Assembly (NCBI GenBank): GCA_008638375.1 | Contig: CM018037.1 | Coordinates: 33,837,076-33,901,075 of the forward strand | From: Nyssa sinensis | Taxonomy: Eukaryota; Streptophyta; Magnoliopsida; Cornales; Nyssaceae | Direction: 5' to 3' | Length of the DNA: 64,000 bases | Shown here: in pieces, positions 48,812 to 60,105 of the stretch | How the letters are laid out: each line of letters starts with the position of its first letter | Position numbering within the stretch: the first letter of the stretch is position 1 | Position numbers and translations under genes: made by a program | The notes under the pieces: generated by a model | What the model was told of the DNA's origin: nothing | What the model saw: the letters and a program-made list of their open reading frames with translations, nothing else | The model's database searches: none

Positions 48812-51800
48812 ATGGGGAATGTGTCCTGTTTGTTTTGTGGGTGCGTAGATCAAGCGAGCGTAGGTGTGGTGGAGAGGTGGGGACGTTTCGAGAAACTGGC
48901 GTATCCTGGGCTTAACTTCTTCAATCCTTTTACCGGTGAATGCCTCGCCGGCGTTCTCTCAACCAGGATCAACTCTCTCGACGTCCGTATCGAGACCAAA
49001 ACCAAGGTCCTCCCCCCTCCCCCTCTCTTTGTGGAATTGCATAAACCCTATATCTATTGCTTGATTCTATAATCGTTTCAATATTGTTGCGTTCACTTGA
49101 ATTTTATCTCTGTACGGAATAGATGATCTATCAATATGATTAATCACATTGTATATTGCAAATGGAAACCGTTAAGCATCAGTATTTGCTTCAATGTGAT
49201 ACATATATGAATTCTTATGATTTATTTGGGGTAATGAAATAGTGTATTTATTGGGGCTTAACTATGATTTTCAGTAATTGCACACTGTACCTATGTCTAT
49301 ATAACCTCTCATAAAATTTATTGGTTTCGTTGTTGTGATTCCATGGCCATGGGTGTGGTCAAAGTTTTGGCATGATTTTGATAGGAGTGTTGAATTATTA
49401 ACAATTATCATGATGTTAAGGTGGATGAGAGACACAACAAAATAAAATTCTTAGGAGGGCATAAGTGTATAAATAAAACTAAGACTTAGCCCTTATGCGT
49501 GACATATAACTATATATAAGGCATCAGGGACGAGGCTAGGAATTTAGGTCCGAAGGGGCAAAATTTTCTTTTGATGTTCGATCATAAATTTAGAAATTAA
49601 AGAAGTATAAAAAATTAATATTAATTGATAACATTTTTTATAACTAACTAAATTTATTGATACAAATGAACTTATAAATTAGACAAGAGAACCAATTAAA
49701 GAAAAAAACACTTAAAAATTTTCAAAATATTGATAAAAATATTATTAAGAGGTCAAATTAAAATTAAGATAATGCAAAGTTTTAATATATATATATATAT
49801 ATATATATAATTCAAATAAATAAAAAGTTAGAGGGGGCAGTTGCCCCCTTGGGTATGGGGTGGCCTCGTCCTTGTAAGGCATTGCAATGGTTTAATCATG
49901 TGCATGGAAGTTTATATTGGTAAATATGACTAATATATGCTGGTCATGAGCCTGAAAGAACCATGAGATCATATATATAAATATGCGGAGGAGCACACTA
50001 ACATATACAGGGTATATTACATGAATTGGGGCATTGGCAGTTGGATCATAGTGAAAAGATCTGAAAATTTGTGAACTTTTGGGATAGGATCAATTGAGAG
50101 TACTTGTGATGAAGCTAGGACGATGATTATGATGACTGCAACTCCACTGATAGTTGCAGTTTTTTGAAGCTACATTTAAGCTGGCAAGGGCTAAAGAATA
50201 AATTCATAGGATTGCATTTTAAATGGGTATAGAATATGGAGTATGGAGTAACTTTGCTTTGTCCTTTGGGGCTTATTGATCCAATGAACTCTAAGAGAGC
50301 TTAACTTATTCTGTCACCGAGTAATCTCAGCTGAGCAATAACAACAGTCAACATTCTACATTGGCCATTCAAAGGATTGTCTTTGAAGTAAGTTTTTGTG
50401 TGCGTTCTGCTGTTTATGTGTGGCCTAGCCCCAGGACAGGGAAGTCACGACGAAAGAATCTTGAGGCAAGTGTTCATGTGTACATGCTTGCCTTCTATTT
50501 TTTGTGGTGTGTGTGTGTGAGAGAGAGAGAGAAAGTTGATAATTTTAATGCCTCACCCACCACTTTGCTAAATGTCAACATGCTTAGCTTTTTTTGTGGT
50601 TGGGAGAGAGAGTTGATAACTATAATACCTCACCCACCACTTTGCTAAATGTTAACATGCTGAGTTGTTTTTGTGGTTGGGTGTTGAAAGTGGTCACAAT
50701 TACTATCGGATGGAGGATATTTGTATTCCAGAGCAGTCTCTTGTCATCTTTTCTGCAGGAAAGATTATTTGTTTGATTGCAAAGTCCCAAACCCCAGGGG
50801 GCCATTCATTTGAGTTTTGCATGGATTCGAACTTAATAATTTTCACAATGTTTACTTATCAATGTATATGTATGAATGTATTATGAATTTAGCAATGGTT
50901 GGGTGTTAAAAGTATTCACAATTACTATCAGTTGGAGGAAATTTGTATACAAAAGTTATCTCTTTGTCATCTTTTCTACTGGAAGAATATTGGTTTGACT
51001 GCTCCGTCCCCAAAAAAAAAGGAGGGGAGTGGGGGAGAAGGAACATTCATTTGATTTTTGCATGGAGTGGAACTGATATAATTTTCACAATGGTTACCTC
51101 CTATATATATATATATACATATATATGTCCACACAATCACCTTATTCTTCCTCCAGATATTGGTATATGCTCTAGAAGTGGGTTTAAAGCAACATAGTTC
51201 TTATGCGTCATTGGCCTGAACCTAAATTGGATGCCATCGGCAAAGCTCATAGCTCTTTTCTGGAATGTAAGGGAGATTATTGCTTAGTTGAAAATCATGT
51301 GTCTAAGGATCTGTTTTGAAGGCCCGCGGGGGGGGGGGGGGGGGAGATGGTGTTAAATAATGACCGTTATGTATCGGTTTTTTGACTTTCCGATACCGAT
51401 ATATCGGCCGATGCCGTTATGTATCAGCCGTTACAGGACTGTTACATCTATTTTATGATTTTTTTTTTCAAATTTTTTTTCCTACATAATTCTCATGATT
51501 TCTATTTTTATAATATTTATATACAAGTGAGATACTTAACAAAATAATCCAAAAAAAATCGAAATGGGTTGTAAAAACATTCGGGTCAATACTAACTCAA
51601 AAATGCTTCTAGATCTCAAAATTTTTAATTTTTTTTTATTCTATTACTATTCAACTAAATTAATTTTCATGCTTATAATTATTTTTTGTTATTGTTTATA
51701 TTATTATTTGTAATGTTACTCAAACTAAATGATATTTCTTATTAGTTTAACTTTAAAATATCCATATAAAATAATAAAATATCTTCTTAAGTGTTATTTA

Positions 51801-54800
51801 AAAAAAATAATAATTTAGGTGTTAGAAAATTAAAAATTAAGAGTAAAAAATATTAAAATGTGATAATTGTAATCAATATATGTGTATAAATGATTTTTAA
51901 GAGATTTGCTATTGTTTGAAAAAAATTTATGGTTGCGGTTTTCGATTCCTGTTACGAATAACCTGATACTCCAGATACCGTTACACTGCGACCGCGACTG
52001 CGATTTAAATCCATTGGAGGAGGGGGGTTTAAAATATTCTGATGAGCACAAGTATTGATCCTAGACCCACTGACATATTTAGGGGTGGCAAAGGGGGGGC
52101 CATGGCTCCCCAAAGTTTTGCAAAAATTAAATGTTGTAGTGTTATTTTGTTTTTTTTTTTTTTAAATTAGGAGATGATCCCTCCAAAATTTGTTGAGTTT
52201 TCATAAGAAACCCTTTCAAAATTTTAAGATATGCACTTCAACCCCGTTAAACAGAATCTCTGGATCTGCCACTGCCTACACCCCATGTCAGAAGCCCTAG
52301 TGGAGATTCATATATGACATGTGGACTTAGGTTCAATAAATTTGCTTAACTAAATTGAAGAACATGAAATTTTAGCAGCCTATTAAAGACATATTACTGT
52401 ATTGGTACAAATTTGATGCACTTTTACTATAAAAGGAATAGCTGAACTAATGTAGCCGTTGGGCAGCATTGTTTCCCACTATAGGAAATTGGATTGAAAC
52501 TTCTGTTTTTTCTTCCTGTGTTGGTAAAGAGAGGAAACAAGTCCTTCTGCTAGAATGTTCTTTACACGATTACTTATTGCAGAAATAGAACATTTATGGA
52601 ACATCTCATGTGAAGTAGACTCCTAAATTATTGAAGGGCACTGCATCTATATGCTGGTGCACTGTGTCAGAGAGGACTGTTAAGTTTGCTGCAGTAACAA
52701 GTGCATCTTGTTATTGTTAATGTGACACCTACCAGCTGAGATAGGATGATGGTCATGTCATTGTAGTTGACTTTGACATCAACTCATTGGATGGTCTTTG
52801 TTAGGTGGATTCCACGAGAATGCTACCACATGCCTGTCGCTGCTGAACTAACATTTATTCCAAATTTTGGGTGAAGACTACATTGTTTTATTTGTTTATT
52901 TCTTTGTATTTTGGCTTGCAATTCCAATCTATCAATGGCTATATTTTATTTTTAGTTATAATATACTATCTATCAATGAATTGACCCATGATCTTTTGTC
53001 CTTGCGATTGTCCCCGTAGCACTTTTAAGTTTCATATCATTATTCCTAGTGACATTTCTTTTTGCACAGCTGGTTCCAAGCTTACTTTTATTGAATTGAC
53101 TGGCTGAACAACTTCTGTCAAATTCTTGTGAATGTGAATCTGATCAACTGATATTGAGGGACGGGGATGGGTACGGGCATGGTTTGATATGGAATTTTAA
53201 CCCATATCAAAGGTTTTAACCCATGATCAGTTTCCTCGGTTAGTCATGATTTTCTATATTACAAGGCACTACTATGCATTTTAAGCAAGCTTACTGTGCA
53301 ATAGTTTAAGTGATTGTAACTAAAATGATTAAGGTTTAATACTTCGACATTCTTGAATTTACACTAGAACCAATCTGTGTTAGCAAAGCTATCAGGTAAG
53401 GTCAAAGTTTATGTTAGTCTTCTATTTTTCAGATTCTCTGCAGCTCCACTTCCATTGTCAAGTGTCAAGTTATAAATGTATCCAATGGAGAAAAGAAGAA
53501 AAGAGCTGTAGGGTTGTCAATCTCATAGTGATAAGCTGTGCATGCATCATTGGCTTATGTGGTCAAAAGCATTAATTTTGAGGTGAAACTTTTTGTTGCT
53601 CTTTTAAAAGGACAACTGAAAATGATCATACATTTTGCAGGACAATGTCTTTGTGCAATTGCTTTGCTCAATTCAATATCGAGTAATTAAAGAAAATGCT
53701 GATGATGCGTTTTATGAATTGCAAAACCCCAAGGAGCAGATTCAAGCTTACGTATTTGATGGTAATTTTCATTATTATGGAAACATACTCCTTTATTTGT
53801 GACACATTTTGCCCTTTTCTTGTTCCTTATCTTTGACTTATTCTAATATGCATCTCGTTTTCTTCTTAGTGGTTCGAGCTCTTGTTCCAAGAATGACTTT
53901 GGATGAGCTCTTTGAGCAAAAGGGTGATGTTGCTAAAGCTGTTTTGGAGGAACTTGAGAAGGTAATCAATGCTGTTATTGGATGATTATAAATTTTAAAC
54001 ATCGTCAGTGTTTACCCCAAACCATATTATGTCTGGGACCTAGAATTCCTATATGGGATATTTTGGAATTTTGGTTTATATAAAGATCTAAAGATTGAAA
54101 TTCTCCCACTACTAGCAAAACTTAGACAAAAGTTCAATTATGACTCTGTAAAATTGATACACAGGAAGAAAAATGGAAAAGTTTTCTAGGGCTCACAGCC
54201 ACTAAAAGGACTCACCGGTACAGATGATATACATGAAGTAGAAACGGGAAACTTGTCTGGGGCTCACAGACCATTAAAAGGACTCAACAGTACAGCCAGG
54301 CAACAGCACAGTTTAACCTTGGACTGGTTGAGTCAGACTAACCTAAGATGTGTTAGATTGGTAGAACCGTAGAGGCATTCCATACATGTTTATTATAGAA
54401 CTGTTTTAGCAGTTTTTTTACGTAGTCTTCAGATTAAATTAATTTCCCCAGTTATCTAAGGACTATTAAATTCTTTCTAAATAGTTTTTTTATTTTAAGT
54501 TACCTGCTTCTCAAGCACCTCAACAGTCTTTACATATTATTTTTATTAGTTCTGATTCCCTATTTTTGGTGACAGTTCTTTCTTGTGCTGTTGTTGAGAG
54601 ACTTTGACAGAGTTCACTCAAAATTGAAGCTGTCTTTTTATAGCTTTTAAATTTTCACAAAACTCTCGCTTTTTTCACCTTTACAGTGAGCTCTCATTTT
54701 TCATGTATATAGATACTAGTAAAGGCACTGGCAAAGAAATTGAGAGACAGTGAGAGAGGTGTTTCTTAAAACAGTGCCCTGTTGGGCTCTGCCTTCACAT

Positions 54801-56850
54801 TTTAATTAAAATTTCCTGTTATCAATTCATTATTATACTTGCAGGAAACCAAAGAAAGAATTGAAAAGGAATTTTTTGGAGTGCATAATTTAATATATTG
54901 GAAAGGAATCTTGCCCTGCTCTTTGTCACTTCATATGGATCACAGAATACTGGGAATTAGCATTTTATTGCAACCCTGCTGTTTAAGTTTCCCTTCCACA
55001 ATTGTTGAATAGCTGCCTTATTTAAAATAAAAATCCTTTTTTTTTTGGGTTATTTTTTCCCCCCTAAATGCTTCTGCTTAAGATGGTTGCATTTCATGAC
55101 ACTGTATTGATATCAAGCTTCTAATCTATTGGTACCAACTACCGACATAAATTTCTTCATCATCTGACTTTATATTTCTTTCTTATGCTGAAACATGTTT
55201 TTCTATGGTATCAATGCGTATCTGAACTTAATATTGTGCATCTGAAAGCTACCTTGTTTATAAAATTGAGCATGTGTTTTTGGGTTTTTATTTTTTAGGG
55301 TAACATTTATCATAAGTTGATTACATGGATCAGGTGATGGGAGCATATGGATACAGCATAGAGCACATACTGATGGTTGACATAATACCTGATGCTGCCG
55401 TGCGCAAAGCAATGAATGAGATAAATGCAGGTGGGGACTTAAACATTTGCTATCTGTTACTTTTTCAACTGCACAAACTTTTGCACTTTGAACTTACTGA
55501 TGTATGCAGTATAAAGCAGAAGCATGTGTTGTAAGATTTGGTATAAAATTATAAACTATCAGCTTCTTCCACTTCCAAATAAGGATCAATGCAATAGCTT
55601 TGACTTTAAAGAGAGTCGAAGGGCATGATTAAGAGCTTAATGTTGGTTAATTAATTTGGGAGTGGAATACATGACCCTTTTCCCTTTTTTTTTTTTTTTT
55701 GGGTATGTAGAATTCATCCCATTACTTATAGAAATTACTACTCATATCATTACTGTTGTATGGTATGGTGAAATCCCTCTGACTAATCAGTGTTTTTTTC
55801 TTGTCTGGAGTAAACTATTTGTAACAACTTGAGGGTAAAGGGAAATGGCTGAGTTGTCAATGTGTAATCTCTCCTGTATACATGAGGATATTATGATCAT
55901 ATATTTACAAAATTATAGATCTTTAGAAATACTATATGAACTTGGATAATTAGAGTGAAAGGAGTTTGACAGTAGCATTCAGTCTTTTCTGTAATTTCTT
56001 GGACATGAAGATTTGTTTACGAGTGTAGTATTTTATATAATTTTTTGTGTTATTTTCAGTTGTTCGCTGCATCCACAACAATAAGATTGTACTCTTTTTT
56101 TTTACCCTTTTTTTGGGGGGCTTATAAAAAAATCGTATACTGTACTTGAATTATGTTTAGCCTGACAACCTTCATTTCAAGTGATGCATAATTTATCAGT
56201 TTCATTAATATAATGATATTGTGATATTAGTCACAAAATTTTAAAATAAAACATTGTGCTATTCTTTCACCTTATACTGGTTGTTCTCACTATAATGATT
56301 TTTTTTTATTATAAAAAATCCCATTTATTTATTATCTATACTTCCTGAACTCTAATACCATGCAAGTTTGTTGTCTCCAAATTTCCTACCCTATTCCATG
56401 TTCACAATTGAAAACGATTTTAACATCTGTTGTCAGCTTGTATGCAGCTAAATAATGGACTGTTAATTTTGTATTACAGCTCAAAGGCTTCAGCTTGCTA
56501 GTGTATACAAAGGGGAAGCAGAGAAGGTGCTCCAAGTAAAAAAAGCAGAAGCTGAAGCTGAAGCCAAATACCTAGGTGGGGTTGGCGTGGCCAGGCAGAG
56601 GCAGGCAATCACAGATGGCTTGAGAGAGAACATCTTGAACTTCTCTCACAAGGTGGAAGGCACCTCAGCCAAGGAAGTGATGGATCTCATCATGATTACT
56701 CAGTACTTTGACACCATCAAAGACCTTGGAAACTCGTCAAAGAACACCACCGTTTTCATACCCCATGGTCCTGGTCATGTCAGGGATATCGGCGAGCAGA
56801 TACGCAACGGGCTGATGGAGGCAGCCAGTGCTCAGGTCAATGTCGAATAA
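48812..56850 (+). CDS. HIR3: Hypersensitive-induced response protein (SPFH/band 7), HIR3 type
   Basis: Five exons, 48812-49006, 53641-53761, 53870-53961, 55334-55430 and 56480-56850, in phase, encode 291 residues. The N terminus [20 protein letters not shown] has Gly2 for myristoylation and Cys6, 9 and 11 for palmitoylation, so the protein should sit on the inner face of the plasma membrane in ordered domains. The SPFH/band 7 domain follows ([20 protein letters not shown] to about 190), then an Ala/Glu/Lys-rich coiled coil ([18 protein letters not shown]) and a conserved tail ([28 protein letters not shown]). Residues such as [17 protein letters not shown] and [15 protein letters not shown] place it with the HIR3 branch (Arabidopsis At5g51570). 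HIR proteins assemble oligomers linked to immune receptor complexes and cell death. Intron 1 is 4.6 kb and full of MITEs; its donor is AAG|GTCCTC, weak beyond GT. AATAAA stands at 56922. Confidence 0.95.
49525..49874. mobile_element. hAT MITE in HIR intron 1, perfect 8-bp target duplication
   Basis: The 350-bp element starts CAGGGACGAGGCTAGG and ends GGCCTCGTCCTTG (complement CAAGGACGAGGCC). It is flanked by TAAGGCAT on both sides (49517-49524, 49875-49882). CAGGG-type ends and an 8-bp duplication define hAT elements. It contains an (AT)13 tract and a GGGGGCAGTTGCCCCC palindrome near 49833-49848. No coding frame. Confidence 0.85.
50535..51095 (+). repeat. Two nested direct duplications in HIR intron 1
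   Basis: A 77-bp unit starting GTTGATAA is repeated at 50535 and 50612; both copies hold CCTCACCCACCACTTTGCTA. From 50675 a longer unit of about 222 bp starting GGTTGGGTGTTRAAAGT is repeated at 50897. Both of its copies keep CACAATTACTATC, GTCATCTTTTCT and GGNNCATTCATTTGA in order. The repeats are non-coding and have diverged by substitutions and small insertions, including a poly-A and GGGGAG-rich block in the second copy. Confidence 0.75.
51352..52012. mobile_element. Probable MITE or transposon remnant with GC-rich ends, in HIR intron 1
   Basis: Both ends are GC-rich around an AT-rich middle. The left end reads TTAAATAATGACCGTTATG with further CGTTATGTATCRG repeats. The right end, read as complement, starts TTAAATCGCAGTCGCGGTCG and then CAGTGTAACGG and TATCTGGAGTATC. 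Plant elements with TTAAAT...CCGTTAC ends of this type are familiar. I could not see a target duplication, so the limits are approximate. Confidence 0.5.
52068..52274. mobile_element. Short hAT-like MITE in HIR intron 1
   Basis: 207 bp, with left end CACTGACATATTTAGG and complement of the right end CAGTGGCAGATCCAG. The flanks CCTAGACC (52060-52067) and CCTACACC (52275-52282) match at 7 of 8 positions. CAGTGGCGGATCCAG-like ends are common in plant hAT MITEs. GGGGGGGCCATGGCTCCCC near the left end is a near-palindrome. No coding frame. Confidence 0.6.
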
Positions 56851-58229
56851 TTTTTGTTTCTTTATCTGCTCTTGTTTCCACAGAATCTCAACACGGGTAT
56901 ATGATTCAATTCGAGTTAGACAATAAATTGTGAAAAATTCAAAAGATTTGAACAGGCGTTATGTTCACATGACAATTATGTGGTGCTGGTACACAAGTCA
57001 GTGATGTTTATATATGAATGAAAGTAGGCTTAATGCTGTAAATAGGTTTTTACCTGCTTGCAATGAAGAATTTTCTGAGAAAAATATTCTGGAAGTGGGA
57101 TGGTTTCTGGCTACAAATATCTAGACATCATTATAAATGTAATTTGTGCTTCTGTTATAGACTGCAGATGGAACAAGTTTCTTTGTTCCCTAGAATTAAA
57201 TGAATGAATTGATCATTTAGGCAATGGACTCTGGTGTGCCATCTGGTTTATTGTTCCTTTAATCTGTTCAGTTTCAGGGCTCAACACTGGGCACCTCAGA
57301 AAAACTTTTGAATGGAATTGGTTCAGTGACATGACAATGTGTTTTGATCCACTTATTTTTAGTGTGGGGCATAGTACACATGAAAGTGTTATTAAATGAT
57401 TTTTGTAAAAATATGAAGAATTTTGGAGAGAGACAATTCTTAATTTTCATATAGAAAAGAGGAATATCTACCATTGTGCAACAGACAGCATGAGTCAATA
57501 CCGCCAGATGGTGCTTCGACAGCCTAATTATTCTTGGTTCAAAGCTGATCCCAACCTAAGTTTGTTTTGAGATTAGAGTGCTCCTACCAACGCAAATTTA
57601 GCGAACCACTTAATCAAGACAGATTATTGATACAATTAAGAGAGATCCCAACAAAATAACAAGAAAAACATGACATTTGCAGATTCTGTGAATTAAGTCA
57701 GAAATTATTCCCATATTGATTGGTTCTATGTAAAGTGAAATATAAGCAATTGAGTTGCACCAAAAACATGTCAAATGCACATCATAAATTTAGACACATC
57801 AAACCATTTAGTAATTTTTTTTTTTTATAACAATTTTGTCCGCCTGATACAGACATTATCATGACCTAATGACAGATAAACAACGGAAGCTGGAATTTAA
57901 GGTAATATAAACTATAGACAGATATATATATATATATATATATAATATGTAATGGAAAATATTGAATGGTCCCGGACCACACGGTCCCAACAGTGAGATG
58001 ATGTGTCATGTGTGCATTATGTACACATAGCACATCATCTAACCGATGGGATCATGTGCTTCCGAACCACCCAATAATTGCTCTACGTACACCATCCCAA
58101 AAACCCACTTAACACCCCCTCCCCAACCCAACAAAAAGAAAAAAAAAATTAAAGGATCAGATAATCTTCGAATGATATATTAAACTAAAAAAAAATCCTA
58201 AACTGCTCTCAACTCTTTCTAGCAATTGT
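56851..58229. other. Intergenic DNA between two convergent genes
   Basis: This holds the 3' untranslated region of HIR at the left and probably that of the RRM pseudogene at the right. An (AT)n tract lies at about 57920-57943. Around 57960-58075 the words ACGGTCCCAACAGTGAGATG and CCGATGGGATCATGTG, with ATGTGTACATA between, hint at a small degraded inverted-repeat element. No gene is seen. Confidence 0.5.
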
Positions 58230-59784
58230 TTAATAGTATGCCTTTGGTGGCAGGTATCCTCCACTGCTTTGATAATAACCACTGATGCTGCTACCACCCT
58301 GCATGCAAAAAAAGCAGGTGATCACTATTGGCGGAAGGCACTGATGAGGGCAAAAAGGTTAATGAATCCATCGAGAGAATGTTGGAAGTAAAATTTTGTT
58401 AATTTTCAAGGAATAGAAAATGCGAGGTTGATGGTTGCCATCTAAGCCCTATCTAGATTGTTGGAGCTTTTGTATGGTAAAGATTTTGGGAAGACACCTG
58501 AAGCAAAGTAATATCTAAAAGACTTAATTGGTCCACTGGCCTCATTATACTTGCTGACAGTCTCATCCAAGCATAATCAGAACAAAGAATTCTCATCGAG
58601 AGCACCAATAAAGGGTCTAAACCAATCCAGAATCGAGAATTTATGACCTCTTTTTCCCTAATAGATTATACCTGCCTATAGTTATGTTGTCTACAGAGAG
58701 AGAGAGAGAGAACCTGATATCCAGCATAGCTCGTATAATTTGGAACATAAGAAGGTGGAAGAGCTGATCCTACAGTAAAAACACAAAATTATCAGCCCAA
58801 GTCACTAGCACAATTAATTTTGTTTCATCAATACTCTAAACCCATGGCAGAAACACTCAAAATTGCTGAAAAAAACGGCACCTTGTTTCAGGCACGCTAC
58901 ACAGTTACATTCCACAGAAGAAAGAAGCAAACAACTAGCTCCAATATATAAGACAGCATGTATGAGATCTTTGTTATAAAGAAATCAACCAAAATCAAAT
59001 TTAAATCCAAAACCCAAATTGAATACTAAGGTAAATAAAACAGAATCTAGTTCAAAATAAACTCCATCCTCGTAACTTTATATTGAAACTCACAACACAA
59101 TTCCTGGTGCATAAAAACAAATGAAGTTACCTTGCTTTGAAGAAGGCCAGATATAACTTCCCAGCAATTATAACATAGGGAAAGCACATTACTTTATAAG
59201 CTTTAAAATAGAACTTTGATGCAGACCAAAAGTTCTTTTACAGATCATAAAACCCAGTTGATTGTGCTATGACCATGGAAAATCAAACTCAGTGTGAGAG
59301 AAACGAAACAGCTGTCAGTCCACCCAAAAGTGTGAGAGGTTAATATAAACCTTCTTCCATGTCATCCCCCAAGGGATTTGTAGAGGTTGGTTTATCTCTT
59401 TCCTTACATTATAAAAAATTTCCCCTTGGGATTCATTTTAACTTGCAGTTACAAGTTAAGAAGGATTTATTGAGTGTTGCCACGAGCATAATACTAGGAA
59501 AAGAAATTTATGGCAATATAGGATAGTAGTATATAGTCAAAGGCAACAAGGAAGGGATCAACAGGTGTGTTGGTTGGGTGGGGGGGGAAGAAAGTGAGAA
59601 TAGGATTCAAGACACTGCCTCCCCATAAGCAGAGCCATCACTGCCTTGGCCGTTGTGTCCAGCAGCTCTGTGTACAGCATATCAACCAAAAAAAAAAGGA
59701 AGCTCAAAATAATAAAGAAAATATGTACAGCAAAACCTGCTCAACCTGGGGCCATATGGATTGTAACCAGGTTTTCCAGTAGCA

Positions 59785-60105
59785 TGTTCAAGGTATCCTG
59801 CATGAGATTGGCTCTGTGCAACAATGGCAGAAACAAGGTCTCCAGCACGAGATTGCCTTGTGTTTGAACATTAGATTCAAGCTATCCAACATAGGGCTGA
59901 CCATGAGTTCCAAAACAAGGAATCCAGAAGGAGGTTGACCTTGTGTTCCAACAGAAGGTTCAAGGTATATTGCATGAGGTGGACCATGTGTCCCAACAGC
60001 GGGTTCAAGGTATCCTGCATGAGGTTGGCCCTCTATGCTAACAGCAGGCTCGAGGTATTCTGAATAAAGTTGCCCTTGCTTCCTGGAAACGGGCTCAAGG
60101 TACCC
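59785..60105 (-). repeat. 45-bp coding repeat (15 residues), 8 units, two out of frame
   Basis: On the minus strand, units beginning YLEPAVGTQGQPHAG-like start at 60102, 60057, 60012, 59967, 59922, 59884, 59840 and 59795. Spacings are 45, 45, 45, 45, 38, 44 and 45, so two units have lost 7 and 1 bases and the frame is broken twice. In the unit at 59884 the usual Tyr codon TAC is the stop TAG. The repeat lies in the tail region of the RRM pseudogene. Confidence 0.85.
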
